Shown here piece after piece: positions 1-8,942 of a stretch of DNA of 20,491 bases. The stretch lies in the NCBI GenBank assembly GCA_039934475.1, contig JBDTMC010000090.1, positions 1 through 20,491 on the forward strand, written 5' to 3'. The position numbers were made by a program, and so were the translations under genes. The notes beneath the pieces were generated by a model that saw only the letters and a list, made by a program, of their open reading frames with translations, did no database searches and was not told where the DNA came from. Every line of letters starts with the position of its first letter. The first letter of the stretch is position 1. Source of the stretch: JBDTMC01 sp039934475. Its GTDB lineage: Bacteria; Acidobacteriota; Terriglobia; Bryobacterales; Bryobacteraceae.

Positions 1-730
1 TCTGGTCAGCCCCCACGAGGGCCGTGTCTCCGCTCAACGCCACGGAATCGCCGAAGATATCGTTGGGAGCACCGTCCGCGGCGGTCAGTTTGGTCTGCTC
101 GGTCCACGCCGTGCCGCTTCGCACGTACACGTACGCCGCGCCAGTTAGGGTTGCCTTAGCGGCGGCCCCCACCAGGGCCGTGTCGCCGCTCAACGCCACT
201 GACGAGCCGAAGTTGTCGAATTGGGTACCGTCCGAGGCGGTCAGTTTAGCCTGCTCGGTCCACGCCGTTCCGCTTCGCACGTACACGTACGCCGCGCCAG
301 CTTGGGTTGCCTTACCTGAAGCCCCCACGAGGGCCGTGTCTCCGCTCAACGCCACGGAATCGCCGAAGTAATCGCGTTGGGCGCTGTCCGAGGCGGTCAG
401 TTTGGCCTGCTCGGTCCACGCCGTTCCGCTTCGCACGTACACGTACGCCGCCCCAGTCACGTTTGCCTTCTGGTAAGCACCCACGAGGGCCGTGTCTCCG
501 ATCAACGCCACTGACCAGCCGAAGCGATCGTTGAGAGCCCGGTCTGAGGCGGTCAGTTTAGCCTGTTCGGTCCACACCGTACCGCTTCGTAAGTACACGT
601 ACGCCGCGCCAGTTTCAGTTGCCTCAGCGGGAGCCCCCACTAGGGCCGTGTCTCCGCTCAACGCCACTGAATAGCCGAAGCTATCGTTGGCTGCGCCATC
701 CGAGGCGGTCAGCTTGGCCTGCTGGATCCA
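1..730 (-). repeat. Tandem 156-bp coding repeat (FG-GAP_2 units)
   Basis: There are four complete units (575-730, 419-574, 263-418, 107-262) and part of a fifth (1-106). Each is exactly 156 bp, or 52 codons, beginning at a conserved Trp codon. The framework codons (for example those for GDTALVGA and GAAYVYVRSG) are nearly identical at nucleotide level. Variation is concentrated at unit residues 12-15, 17, 20, 34-35 and 38-40. The exact period and third-base identity suggest recent duplication or gene conversion. Confidence 0.93.
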
Positions 731-1366
731 CGGATCGATGGTCACCGGGTAAGCGGCAGCTGAATCATCCATGCTGATCCGCACGTCGGAACCATGCACC
801 TCCATCCGAGCCGCCAGAGCCTTGCCCCGTGCATCCCAGGCTTTCAGGCCGCCGTAGCGCAACACCGCCGCACCGCCGCGCTCCAACACGACAGCGTCCG
901 TTCCCTCCAGGCGTGGGGTTAGGCCCCCATCCACCGTCAGCGCTACCACCAGATTCCCGTCTCCGAGGGGACGATTCGCGAAGGTGAAGCCCTGCTCCAA
1001 ACCCCGCCTGTCATTGACGTACCACTCGGTGAGCGGGCCGCGCCGGTACTCCACGCGGTTCTTGGTCGCGGTGACCGTCGCCGCCCGCGGCAGCGCCAGT
1101 TCACTCCCACGGCCCAACCCTGCCAGCCGCAGGCGCACCTCCGCATCCGGCAGCCGTATCGTCGCAGCGGCAGCGTTAAAACGCAGGTCCAGATTCTGCT
1201 CTGGGTTGCGAGCCTGGTAGCCTGTGCCGTCAGGCTCCACCTTGTGCCTTGTCGCTTCAATGGCTGCCTGCAAGCTTTGTGGGACATCAGTTTACTTGGC
1301 CGGGGGAGCGGCCAGGAGGGAAGACACCGCCAGGGTGCCGAGGAGAGCGCTGGCGAATCGATACAT
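1..1366 (-). pseudogene. Secreted FG-GAP repeat protein, interrupted by an early stop; C-terminus beyond window
   Basis: The frame starts at ATG 1366-1364, behind a good GGGAGGT Shine-Dalgarno. It encodes a clear signal peptide (MYRFASALLGTLAVSSLLAAP) and then meets TAA at 1294-1292 (codon 25). The same frame continues open from 1291 to the window edge. After the stop comes a beta-rich region of about 185 residues ending in a YPVTIDPW motif. Next are 52-residue repeats built on WTEQAKLTASDG...FG.S and VALSGDTALVGA, the FG-GAP_2 type found in secreted proteins with beta-propeller-like folds. The unbroken coding sense on both sides of the stop in one frame argues for a single nonsense change (CAA, AAA or GAA to TAA), not a wrong frame choice. 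It may be a recent pseudogene, an assembly error, or a gene with a downstream start lacking the signal peptide. The function is unknown; surface adhesion or ligand binding is plausible for the family. Confidence 0.8.
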
Positions 1367-1472
1367 GGGACCTCCCAGGGGTCACTGTAAACACTTAACG
1401 AATGCGGAATCGCGATCGCGAATGGGACACTGGCTTCGGACTTTTCTTGCCGATATCGGGATCCACGGGGTG

Positions 1473-1501
1473 ACTATACGTTAAAATCAGCTCGAACCCA
1501 A
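1473..1501 (-). promoter_or_regulatory. Candidate sigma70-type promoter of the FG-GAP gene
   Basis: Read on the minus strand, TTGGGT (1501-1496) and TATAGT (1478-1473) are separated by 17 bases. The -10 matches the consensus at 5 of 6 positions and the -35 at 3 of 6. It would give a leader of about 100 nt before ATG 1366. That leader contains the 12-base palindrome TCGCGATCGCGA (1410-1421), which could be an operator or chance. The rest of the 1367-1540 gap shows nothing else I can name. Confidence 0.35.
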
Positions 1502-1540
1502 GCCTTGACCCGATAGGTGGGCGGCTCTGGATGCGAGGTG

Positions 1541-2590
1541 TCACCGCCGTTTGGCCGGTTCCTTTGCCTTGAGTTCCTGAAATCTGTGTAGGGCTGCTTC
1601 GGCGCGCTCGGTTTGGCCTTGTTTGCGATAGAGGCGGGCTAGGAGGTACCACGCTTCGGTGTCACCGGTATCTAAGGCTGTTGCTCGCTCCAGCCAGTTT
1701 ACGGCGAGGTCGGGTTTTCCCAGTTGATCAAGGGCTTTGGCTCCGACATAGAAGGCATGGCCCGTCATGGGATTGCGCTTGGTCGCCTTCGCCGCTGAGT
1801 CGAAGGCGTGTTGGGCGTCTCCTGTCTTGAGGAGCGCTTCGGCGAGGTTGATGTACGGCCATTCGTAGTCGGGGTGGGCCGTTTCCACTAATTTAATCGC
1901 CGTGAGATGGTAGCGGATCGCCTTGTCGTTTTCCCCTAGTGCCTGGTAGCAGAGGCCGAGATTGTCGAGTGCCTTGTAAGAACTGCGGTTCAGCTTGAGA
2001 GCGCGCTCGAACTGACCTACCGCGAGTTGGGTGGCGCCTTCCTGGTAGTAGATGCGGCCGAGCATGTAGGCGCCCTCTTCATCCTCGGGGTGCTTGTCTA
2101 AGAGGCGGATGAAGGTGTCTTTGGCGGTGGCGGGATCGCCTAATAAGTAGGCCGCGTTGGCCTTTAGCTTGAGGGCGCTGGGTTCCTGCGGGTCTTGCTT
2201 GAGGACGAGTTCCGATTCCGCGAGGGATTCCTTCAGGCGCTGGGCGAGAAAGTAGGCCTTGGCCAGGATGAGCCTCCCATCGAACGACGGACGGTCGCCC
2301 TGCAGATACAGAGTCGCGTTTCGTATGGCGTTTTCGAAGTCGCGCCCGGCGATCTGCGTCTCAGCCATGGAGAGGAGAAGGCGGCGATTGTCCGGACAGG
2401 CGTCGAGGGCCTGTTGAAACCAGCGGACGGCAAGGGGGGCGTCGCCGGATTTTAGGGCCGCGCGGGCCGAGGCTTCAGCGGAGGCGGAACGCTGCGAGTC
2501 GCAGGCGGTTTCCTGGTTTTGGGCGGAGGCGATGAGGGTAATGGTGAGGACTAAGGTCGCCAGGAGGGTGTTTCGTTCGCGCGTCAGCAT
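1541..2590 (-). CDS. Secreted tetratricopeptide repeat protein
   Basis: This 349-residue protein starts at ATG 2590; a TTG at 2599 would add three residues but has no better ribosome binding site. It opens with a Sec signal peptide (MLTRERNTLLATLVLTITLIASA, probable cut before QNQ). It then consists of about eight TPR units, seen as the repeating pattern of small and aromatic residues in ALKLKANAAYLLGDPATA, AYMLGRIYYQEGATQLA, ALDNLGLCYQALGENDKA and AWYLLARLYRKQGQTERA. The C-terminus is basic. No catalytic domain is visible. TPR arrays act as protein-binding scaffolds, and an exported one probably works in the periplasm with envelope partners. It is divergent from another TPR gene, with only 54 bp between the starts, so the two may be co-regulated. 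Confidence 0.9.
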   Translation of the reverse strand: MLTRERNTLLATLVLTITLIASAQNQETACDSQRSASAEASARAALKSGDAPLAVRWFQQALDACPDNRRLLLSMAETQIAGRDFENAIRNATLYLQGDRPSFDGRLILAKAYFLAQRLKESLAESELVLKQDPQEPSALKLKANAAYLLGDPATAKDTFIRLLDKHPEDEEGAYMLGRIYYQEGATQLAVGQFERALKLNRSSYKALDNLGLCYQALGENDKAIRYHLTAIKLVETAHPDYEWPYINLAEALLKTGDAQHAFDSAAKATKRNPMTGHAFYVGAKALDQLGKPDLAVNWLERATALDTGDTEAWYLLARLYRKQGQTERAEAALHRFQELKAKEPAKRR

Positions 2591-2644
2591 CCTCAACAAC
2601 TATATTCTCGCGGTGAGCGTGGTGTATTAAGGTATGAGGATTGG

Positions 2645-3712
2645 ATGCTGGTATCTTTTTCCTTACTGCTGTTGGTGCTCCAGGGTGGTGACCTGGAGCG
2701 GGCCCGTGAGCTGCTGATTTCGGGGCGGGCGGCTGAGGCCGCTGCGATCTACCGGGAGCTATCTCGCGCAGAGCCCAAGAATGCCGATTTGCTTCTGAAC
2801 CTTGCGATAGCCGCGTATAAAGCGGGTAATCCTCGCGAGGCGGCAGGGGCATCGGCGGCGGCACTCTCGCTGAAACCGGCGCTGTTGCCGGCGCGGCTGT
2901 TTCTGGGGGCCAGCTACCTTGATTTGGGTGAATACTCCAAGGCCGTGGAATCGCTGGGCGAGGTGATTGCCGCCAATCCGAATGAGCGCAACGGCCGGTT
3001 GATGCTGGGAGAGGCTCTGTTGCGTGCGGGGCAAGCGGGGGCGGCTGTAAGCCAGTTTGAAGCGGCGGCGGGAATGCTGCCGGACAATCCGCGTGTCTGG
3101 TATGGACTGGGCCGGGCCTGCGAAGAGTTGGGCCGCAAGGAGGCGGCGCAGGCGGCTTGGGAACGGTTGGCGGCGTTGCCGGCTTCCGCCGAGTCGCATA
3201 TCCATTTGGCTGAGGTGCATGACGCCGAACAACGGTGGCGGGAGTCGAGTGGCGAGTGGCGGGAAGCTTTGCGGCTGAGTGCGGGGAATCTGAGAATCCG
3301 GATGCGGTTGAGCTGGTCTCTGTTTCGGGTACGAGACTATCCGGCGGTGATGGAGTTGCTGCAACCGATGCTGGAATCCGGTGGCGCTGCAGCACCCTTT
3401 CTTTATGGGGCTTCGCTATTGAATCTGCAGAAGCCCGGCGATGCCATTCCGTATCTGAGAGCGGCTATTGCGCGGGACGGGCATCTGCTTCCGGCTAAGG
3501 CGGCATTGGGGCAGGGGTTGCTACAAACGGGGCATGCGGCAGACGCGATTCCGCTGCTTCGCGAGTCTTTGGCGGTGGACACCGATGGCAGCACACACTT
3601 CCAGTTGTACCGGGCGTATCAACTCACCGGCCAGGAGGCGGAGGCGCGGCAGGCACTGGCGGCTTATCGGCGAGTGCGGAGTCAGGCTCCCGCACCTGCA
3701 AAACCTGATTAG
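2645..3712 (+). CDS. Tetratricopeptide repeat protein, probably exported
   Basis: This 355-residue protein starts at ATG 2645, behind a GAGGA ribosome binding site about 4 bases upstream. The N-terminus has a short hydrophobic stretch (MLVSFSLLLLVLQGG) but no positive charge before it, so it is a weak signal peptide or a membrane anchor. The remainder is TPR: units such as GRAAEAAAIYRELSRAEPKN, ARLFLGASYLDLGEYSKAVE, VWYGLGRACEELGRKEAAQA and FQLYRAYQLTGQEAEARQAL. No enzyme domain is visible. Its last 89 bases overlap the 3' end of the convergent CRTAC1 gene. It is divergent from the neighbouring TPR gene and not obviously its duplicate. A scaffold or assembly role in the envelope is inferred only. 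Confidence 0.9.
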   Translation: MLVSFSLLLLVLQGGDLERARELLISGRAAEAAAIYRELSRAEPKNADLLLNLAIAAYKAGNPREAAGASAAALSLKPALLPARLFLGASYLDLGEYSKAVESLGEVIAANPNERNGRLMLGEALLRAGQAGAAVSQFEAAAGMLPDNPRVWYGLGRACEELGRKEAAQAAWERLAALPASAESHIHLAEVHDAEQRWRESSGEWREALRLSAGNLRIRMRLSWSLFRVRDYPAVMELLQPMLESGGAAAPFLYGASLLNLQKPGDAIPYLRAAIARDGHLLPAKAALGQGLLQTGHAADAIPLLRESLAVDTDGSTHFQLYRAYQLTGQEAEARQALAAYRRVRSQAPAPAKPD

Positions 3713-5321
3713 TGTGCACGTGGCGTAACGCTTGGATTGTGCCACTGGGCCATTTAACAATTACAGTGTCCAGTTCTTTTTGGCTGCCGGTGCCGAAGTG
3801 CACGGGGCCATAACTGGAGGACGCGTAGCCGACGGCGCTGGTCATGTGGTTGGTCTGGCCGCCGATGCGGATGACGGCTCCTATTCCATCGCGGTTGCTA
3901 CGTGTTCCCGTGAGTTGGACGTCGATCCAGGTGTTGGCGCTCGGGCTCATGTTCTCCCACAGCTCGGGGCGGTCTGAGAGCGATGACGTCACGACGTCAA
4001 TTCGACCATCGTTGTTGAAGTCCGCAAAGGCGCAGCCGCGGTGGGCGCGTGCTCCGGCGAGTGAGGGTATTTCTTCAAAGCGGCCGTTTCCTGTATTGCG
4101 GAACACCGTGTTGTTCTGGCGGTATTCGGTGGCTTCGAAGTCTTCGACACGGTCATTGACGTGGGAGTTGGCGGTGAAGATGTCTTTGAGGCCGTCGTTA
4201 TCGAAGTCGAAAGCTCCGATGCCCCAACCGCTGTAGGCGCGGCTGAGCGGCGCCATATGCGATGTCAAGGTGGCGTCAGTGAAGGAACCGTGGCCGCGGT
4301 TGTGGAAGAAGGGGAAGGTTTCACCGGCGAGGGCGGTGAGGGTGATGTCGGGGAGACCATCGTTGTCGAGGTCGCGGAAGTCGGTTCCCATGGCGGACAT
4401 TTCGGTCCCGGTATCGGTGAGAGCGACTCCGGCGTCGAAGGCCACTTCCTCGAAACGGCCATTGCGGAGGTTGTGGAAGAGGGCGTTGGGAAGTTTGTCG
4501 TTGGTTACAAACAGATCGGGGAAGCCGTCGCCGTCGTAGTCGGCCACGGCGACGGCCATTGCTTTTCCCTGGTATTTCGCAATGCCTGAAGACTCGGAGA
4601 CGTCGGCGAAGACGCCATTGCCTAAATTACGGTAGAGCTGGTTAGCGGTGGGGGCGAAGACTCGCGGATGGCAATAGACGCGGAGGTCGCGGCGTTGATC
4701 GCCGCAGAATGGGGTGAGTTCGGGAGTCCAGCGGACGTAGTTGGCAACGAAGAGATCGAGCAGGCCATCGTTGTCGAAATCGAGCCAGGCGGCACCGATG
4801 GACCACTCCTGGCTACCGATGCCGGACTTGGCGGTGATGTCCTCGAAAGTGCCGTCGCCGCGGTTGCGGTAAAGGATGTTGTGGCGGACGCCGGCGACAA
4901 AGAGGTCGGGATGTCCATCATTATCGAAGTCGGCAACGGCAGCGCCGATGGAGTAGCCGGCCCCCTGCAATCCGGCTTGAGCAGTTACGTCCTGGAATCG
5001 CATACCTCCGCGGTTGCGGAAGAGGCGGTTCGAGTAGCGGGGTCCGTCTTTGATGAGCGACGGCATCGCGGCGCCGTTAGTAAAGAAGATGTCTAACTGG
5101 CCGTCGCCGTCGTAATCGAAGGCGGCGACACCGCCGGCCATGGTCTCCGGGAGTTGTTTTGAGAGGGTCGGCGAGTTTTCAAGTGTAATATTCAAGCCAC
5201 TTCCGGCCTGATGGTCCTCAAAGCGAATGGGCCGGATGGCCGACGTTTGCAGAGCGATGGCGAGGGGAAAGGACAGTGCTCCTAGCCCGCAGATGGCTTG
5301 ACCAAGCCGTGCTTTCGTCAT
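3624..5321 (-). CDS. CRTAC1-family protein: FG-GAP/VCBS propeller with C-terminal ASPIC/UnbV domain
   Basis: This 565-residue protein has an export-type N-terminus (hydrophobic residues about 8-27). At least seven Ca-binding-loop repeats of the D-x-D-x-D-G type follow, for example FDYDGDGQLDIFF, ADFDNDGHPDLFV, LDFDNDGLLDLFV, ADYDGDGFPDLFV and FADFNNDGRIDVV. They alternate with LYRNRGDGTFEDIT-like strands, typical of a seven-bladed propeller. The C-terminal ASPIC/UnbV domain is shown by GYASSSYGPVHFGTG and VIVKWPSG. A 22-residue proline-rich tail (ending PPVPAAPPPPGR) lies beyond the domain. The ATG at 5321 has no strong Shine-Dalgarno. Such proteins are extracellular or surface-bound; substrate binding or adhesion is inferred. 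The gene is divergent from the TonB-dependent receptor gene across 36 bp, which suggests a shared regulatory region. Confidence 0.92.
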   Translation of the reverse strand: MTKARLGQAICGLGALSFPLAIALQTSAIRPIRFEDHQAGSGLNITLENSPTLSKQLPETMAGGVAAFDYDGDGQLDIFFTNGAAMPSLIKDGPRYSNRLFRNRGGMRFQDVTAQAGLQGAGYSIGAAVADFDNDGHPDLFVAGVRHNILYRNRGDGTFEDITAKSGIGSQEWSIGAAWLDFDNDGLLDLFVANYVRWTPELTPFCGDQRRDLRVYCHPRVFAPTANQLYRNLGNGVFADVSESSGIAKYQGKAMAVAVADYDGDGFPDLFVTNDKLPNALFHNLRNGRFEEVAFDAGVALTDTGTEMSAMGTDFRDLDNDGLPDITLTALAGETFPFFHNRGHGSFTDATLTSHMAPLSRAYSGWGIGAFDFDNDGLKDIFTANSHVNDRVEDFEATEYRQNNTVFRNTGNGRFEEIPSLAGARAHRGCAFADFNNDGRIDVVTSSLSDRPELWENMSPSANTWIDVQLTGTRSNRDGIGAVIRIGGQTNHMTSAVGYASSSYGPVHFGTGSQKELDTVIVKWPSGTIQALRHVHTNQVLQVREPDSALADKPPVPAAPPPPGR

Positions 5322-5341
5322 AGAGTATTCGTACTAGGTTC

Positions 5342-5348
5342 GGGAGGT
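5342..5348 (+). promoter_or_regulatory. Ribosome binding site deciding the receptor start
   Basis: GGGAGGT lies 9 bases before ATG 5358. The frame extends upstream to a TTG at 5298, but only the ATG has this site and a clean signal peptide directly after it. The longer version would also overlap the 5' end of the divergent CRTAC1 gene. Confidence 0.75.
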
Positions 5349-5357
5349 CTGTCCTCG

Positions 5358-8300
5358 ATGCATCGTTCTTTTAGCGTCACTGCTGTTCTATTTCTTTTGC
5401 TGGCTGCTTTCGCGGCCGCGCAAGGACCGGTTGGCACCATTACCGGAACTATTATGGACCCCGGCGGGGCGGTAGTGCCCGGCGCGACTGTAGTCGCCAG
5501 CAGCACTTCCACGGGCGTGGAGACAACGACCACGACCACAAATACCGGGTCGTACACACTGCCCTATTTGCCGGCGGGGGCGTATAAGATTCGCGTCTCG
5601 GCTCCAGGTTTCCGCACGGCAACGGCGGAAAGCGTGCTTTTGCGCGTGGCGCAAACGCAAACAGTGGACGTGAAACTGGAAGTGGGCGCGGTGAACGAGC
5701 AAGTGATTGTGACCGATACGGCGGAGCTGCTGGAAGCCGGCACAGCCGAGATTGGGCGCTACATCACGACAGAAGAGTACAAGAGCTGGCCGATTGTGGT
5801 GGGCGATGGACAGCGGCAGATCCAGCAGTTTATCTTCGACAGCCTGCCGGGGACGACGGGCGACACCTTTAAAGGATCGATCAACGGCGGCCAGGAATAC
5901 TCGCACGAGATTCTGATTGAAGGTATGCCAATCGGGCGCGCGGACCTTTCAGGCGGCAACAACAATGAGTTCAGCCCTTCGGCGGAAGCCATTGGCGAAT
6001 TCAAGCTGCAGACGGGGGCGATTGGCGCCCAGTACAACGGCGGACAGACAGCGGTAGCGAACTTCAGCATCCGTTCCGGCAGCAACGCGATTCACGGTTC
6101 GGCTTTCTATTACGGCCAGAATGAAGCTCTGGACGCGGCGAACTTGAACACCACGACCAGCGGCGGTCAGAAGGCAAAGTACCGCGAGCAAAACTACGGC
6201 TACTCAGTGGGTGGTCCGGTCTACATTCCGAAGATCTACGACGGACGCAACAAGACGTTCTTCTTCACCAATCTGGAAAAGGACGACCGCAACCAGCAGC
6301 AGACAACAGGCCTGGGCACGGTGCCGACAACTGAATTTAAGAATGGTGACTTCTCGAAGTTGCTAGATCCGGCCTACACCGGCAACTCGAAGTCGGGCAC
6401 GCAGGTGGGAACGGATGCGATGGGCCGGCCGGTGGTGTTCGGGCAGATCTATGATCCCTCGACAACGCGGCGCGTAGATGGCGGGATTGTGCGGGATCCG
6501 TTTGTGGGCAACATCATTCCGCAGTCGGCGTGGGATCCGGTGGCAAAGAACATCGTGCAGAAGATTGGGATTCAGGACGCCACGCTGCCGTCGTTGCTGC
6601 GAAACATTCCGACGATCAACGGACAGCCGGTGTTCAGCCTCGAGACCTGGGGTCTGAAGGTGGATCATGAGATCAACAGCAAGAACAAGATCTCGGGCTA
6701 TTACAACCACAGTTACCGCAGCCGGTACAACAATGGCGCTGGAAGCTTCCTGCCTTTCCCTGGTCCAGCGTCGAGTTCCTGGCAGCAGCAGATCACGCCG
6801 GGCCACCTGGCGCGGCTGTCGCTGATCACGACTATTTCGGACAAGATCATCAACCGTGTGGCAGCGGGTTTCAACCGGTTCTTGAACAAAAACGGCGCTT
6901 ATCCCACCACGATCAACGCGGACCTCGCGTCGCAGATTGGATTGCAAGGTCTGCCGGGCACGATGTTCCCGGTGATCGCGTTTAACGGTCCGGGTTCCTC
7001 GCTGCAGGGCAATTCGATCGCCCGCATGGGTGTCGGATTCGCCGACGTCAGCCCGAACGGAAGCTGGATTTACCAGGACGACCTGACATGGCTACACGGA
7101 GCGCACAGCTTCCATATCGGCTACGAGTACAAGCGCTACTTCTATAACGACAACGCTCTGTCGGATGCGGGCAGTTTCACTTTCAGCGCCATCCAAACGG
7201 ATCAGCCCGGTCAGTTGAGCAACACGGGCAACGCATTCGCCAGTTTTCTGCTGGGCGCTGCGTACTCATCCAATCACTCGATCACCGGATATTCGCAGGG
7301 CTTCCGCCAACCGCAGCACAGCATGTATTTCATGGACGACTGGAAGATTACGCCCCATCTTACCGTCAATCTGGGATTGCGGTGGGAAGTGATTCCGTCG
7401 TTCTACGAAGTCACCAACCGCATGTCGGAAGTGAGCTTGGCGGTGCAGAATCCCGATGCTGGCCGTCCAGGCGCTTTGATCTTCCCGGAGAGGGTGAACG
7501 ATACCTACTGGAAGCAGATTCTACCGCGTGTCGGTATCGTGTGGCGCGCTTCGAACAAGATGGTGGTTCGCGCCGGTTACGGTATCACCAGCACGCCTCC
7601 GATTGCCAACAACTGGGGTTACGGCGGGTTCACTTACGGATTCAACTCGAGTGTGCCGACGTTCAAGGGCACCAGTCCGACGGGATTTGCGGATGATCCG
7701 AGCATTTACTTGAGCAATCCCTATCCAGCCTTGTCGGGTGCACTACCGAACACCGATCCGAACTCGGCGAACTACCAGAATGTGGCGACGACGGCGCGTG
7801 ACGCTAACCGGCCGGGTTACACGCAGAACTACAATTTCACCATTCAATACGAACTCCCGAAATCCACTGTTTTGGAAGTTGCGTACGTGGGAAACAAGGG
7901 CACTCGCATGTGGGGTGGCACGCCGGGTTCGGGTTACACGGACTACAACGGATTGCCTTCGAAGATGCTTGCGATGGGTGATGTACTGAATGCGCCGGTA
8001 GCCGACAACCCGCAATACCTGCCATTCGCAAAGTTCGATACGAGTTTTTCCGTGGCGCAGGCGCTACGGCCCTATGCCCAATATGGTCAGATTAACGAGC
8101 AGTTCCCGTACAACAGCAACTCGAGTTACAACTCAGTGCAGGTGACTGTGACCAAGCACTTGAGTAAAGACCTCGGGTTCCTGGCAGCGTACACGTTCTC
8201 TAAGACGCTTGGATATATCGACGCCAATGGCCCTGGCGCTTACTACACTTCGGTGCAGGATTACTTCAATCGGAAGCTGGACCGGTCAGTCACGGAGTTC

Positions 8301-8882
8301 AGCATACCGCAGCAATTCAAGCTGACGTGGGTGTATGAAACTCCGGTCGGCAAGGGACGGAAGTATAACCTGGGTTGGGCTAACGCGGTATTGGGCGGCT
8401 GGCAGTTCGCCGGCATCCACAACTACAGCTCCGGCTTACCGGTTCAGGTGTCCTATTCGGGCTATAACATTCCGGCTGGCTTTGCTCCAGGAATCCGTCC
8501 CGACGTGATCAGCAGCCAGGAGACCCTGGGCGGGGCACCGACTCATACGGATTTCAGTAACGGAACTCCGTATCTAAATCCAGCGGCATTCGCTGTACAG
8601 CCACTGACAGAGAACGGCATCCCGCTTCGACCCGGTACTTCCCCACGATTCTTGCCAAATGTCCGTGGTCCGCACCAGATGAGGGAGACGCTACGCATGA
8701 GTAAACGCTTTTACATCAGGGAGAAGATGTTCTTCGGGCTGGGCGCTACGGCGGACAATCCGTTCAAACGAACATCGCGGAACTGGCTGGGATTGGATCT
8801 TGCCGATCCGAGTTCGTTTGGCCAGTTGGTGCAACGAGGCGGAGGGCGTACGATTCAGGTGGAAGGCCGGTTTGAGTTTTAA
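5358..8882 (+). CDS. Oar-like TonB-dependent outer-membrane receptor with carboxypeptidase regulatory-like domain
   Basis: This 1174-residue protein begins with a signal peptide (MHRSFSVTAVLFLLLAAFAAAQ). Residues about 24-110 form a carboxypeptidase-regulatory-like beta-sandwich (GTITGTIMDPGGAVVPGATV, and YTLPYLPAGAYKIRVSAPGF). A plug-like region follows, with INGGQEYSHEILIEGMPIG, GEFKLQTGAIGAQYNGG and SIRSGSNAIHGSAFYYGQNE. The rest is a long transmembrane beta-barrel rich in aromatic residues and NLGLRWE-type strands. The protein ends in Phe (VEGRFEF), the usual terminal signal for barrel insertion. The length fits the acidobacterial Oar/TonB-dependent family, which is thought to import large ligands such as oligosaccharides or peptides. 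The ligand cannot be read from sequence. The next gene follows within 60 bp, probably in the same operon. Confidence 0.95.
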   Translation: MHRSFSVTAVLFLLLAAFAAAQGPVGTITGTIMDPGGAVVPGATVVASSTSTGVETTTTTTNTGSYTLPYLPAGAYKIRVSAPGFRTATAESVLLRVAQTQTVDVKLEVGAVNEQVIVTDTAELLEAGTAEIGRYITTEEYKSWPIVVGDGQRQIQQFIFDSLPGTTGDTFKGSINGGQEYSHEILIEGMPIGRADLSGGNNNEFSPSAEAIGEFKLQTGAIGAQYNGGQTAVANFSIRSGSNAIHGSAFYYGQNEALDAANLNTTTSGGQKAKYREQNYGYSVGGPVYIPKIYDGRNKTFFFTNLEKDDRNQQQTTGLGTVPTTEFKNGDFSKLLDPAYTGNSKSGTQVGTDAMGRPVVFGQIYDPSTTRRVDGGIVRDPFVGNIIPQSAWDPVAKNIVQKIGIQDATLPSLLRNIPTINGQPVFSLETWGLKVDHEINSKNKISGYYNHSYRSRYNNGAGSFLPFPGPASSSWQQQITPGHLARLSLITTISDKIINRVAAGFNRFLNKNGAYPTTINADLASQIGLQGLPGTMFPVIAFNGPGSSLQGNSIARMGVGFADVSPNGSWIYQDDLTWLHGAHSFHIGYEYKRYFYNDNALSDAGSFTFSAIQTDQPGQLSNTGNAFASFLLGAAYSSNHSITGYSQGFRQPQHSMYFMDDWKITPHLTVNLGLRWEVIPSFYEVTNRMSEVSLAVQNPDAGRPGALIFPERVNDTYWKQILPRVGIVWRASNKMVVRAGYGITSTPPIANNWGYGGFTYGFNSSVPTFKGTSPTGFADDPSIYLSNPYPALSGALPNTDPNSANYQNVATTARDANRPGYTQNYNFTIQYELPKSTVLEVAYVGNKGTRMWGGTPGSGYTDYNGLPSKMLAMGDVLNAPVADNPQYLPFAKFDTSFSVAQALRPYAQYGQINEQFPYNSNSSYNSVQVTVTKHLSKDLGFLAAYTFSKTLGYIDANGPGAYYTSVQDYFNRKLDRSVTEFSIPQQFKLTWVYETPVGKGRKYNLGWANAVLGGWQFAGIHNYSSGLPVQVSYSGYNIPAGFAPGIRPDVISSQETLGGAPTHTDFSNGTPYLNPAAFAVQPLTENGIPLRPGTSPRFLPNVRGPHQMRETLRMSKRFYIREKMFFGLGATADNPFKRTSRNWLGLDLADPSSFGQLVQRGGGRTIQVEGRFEF

Positions 8883-8942
8883 GTGAGGGCGTGGGCGAAG
8901 ACCGCTCCCTTACGGTCGCGGCTCCGTGTCAGCCTGTCGCGG

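Noticed and set aside
1..730. CRISPR-like or satellite array
   Set aside because: The 156-bp period keeps one open frame and encodes FG-GAP_2 units; there are no short repeats with unique spacers.
1..730. Diversity-generating retroelement target
   Set aside because: Two codon columns are all NNC, but other variable columns are not, and no reverse transcriptase or template repeat is present; kept only as a remote alternative.
943..1287. Minus-strand open frame of 114 codons starting at 1287
   Set aside because: It is a shifted shadow of the FG-GAP protein's N-terminal region; it is rich in Arg and Trp and has no domain sense, while the neighbouring frame reads as family-like protein.
2475..3395. 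306-codon minus-strand frame, very rich in Pro
   Set aside because: It is antisense to the TPR gene at 2645-3712; the composition is that of a reverse-frame shadow in GC-rich DNA.
4161..5096. Long plus-strand frames rich in Val, Glu and Gly
   Set aside because: They are antisense to the CRTAC1 gene; their periodicity mirrors its repeated GAT/GGC codons in the Ca-binding loops.
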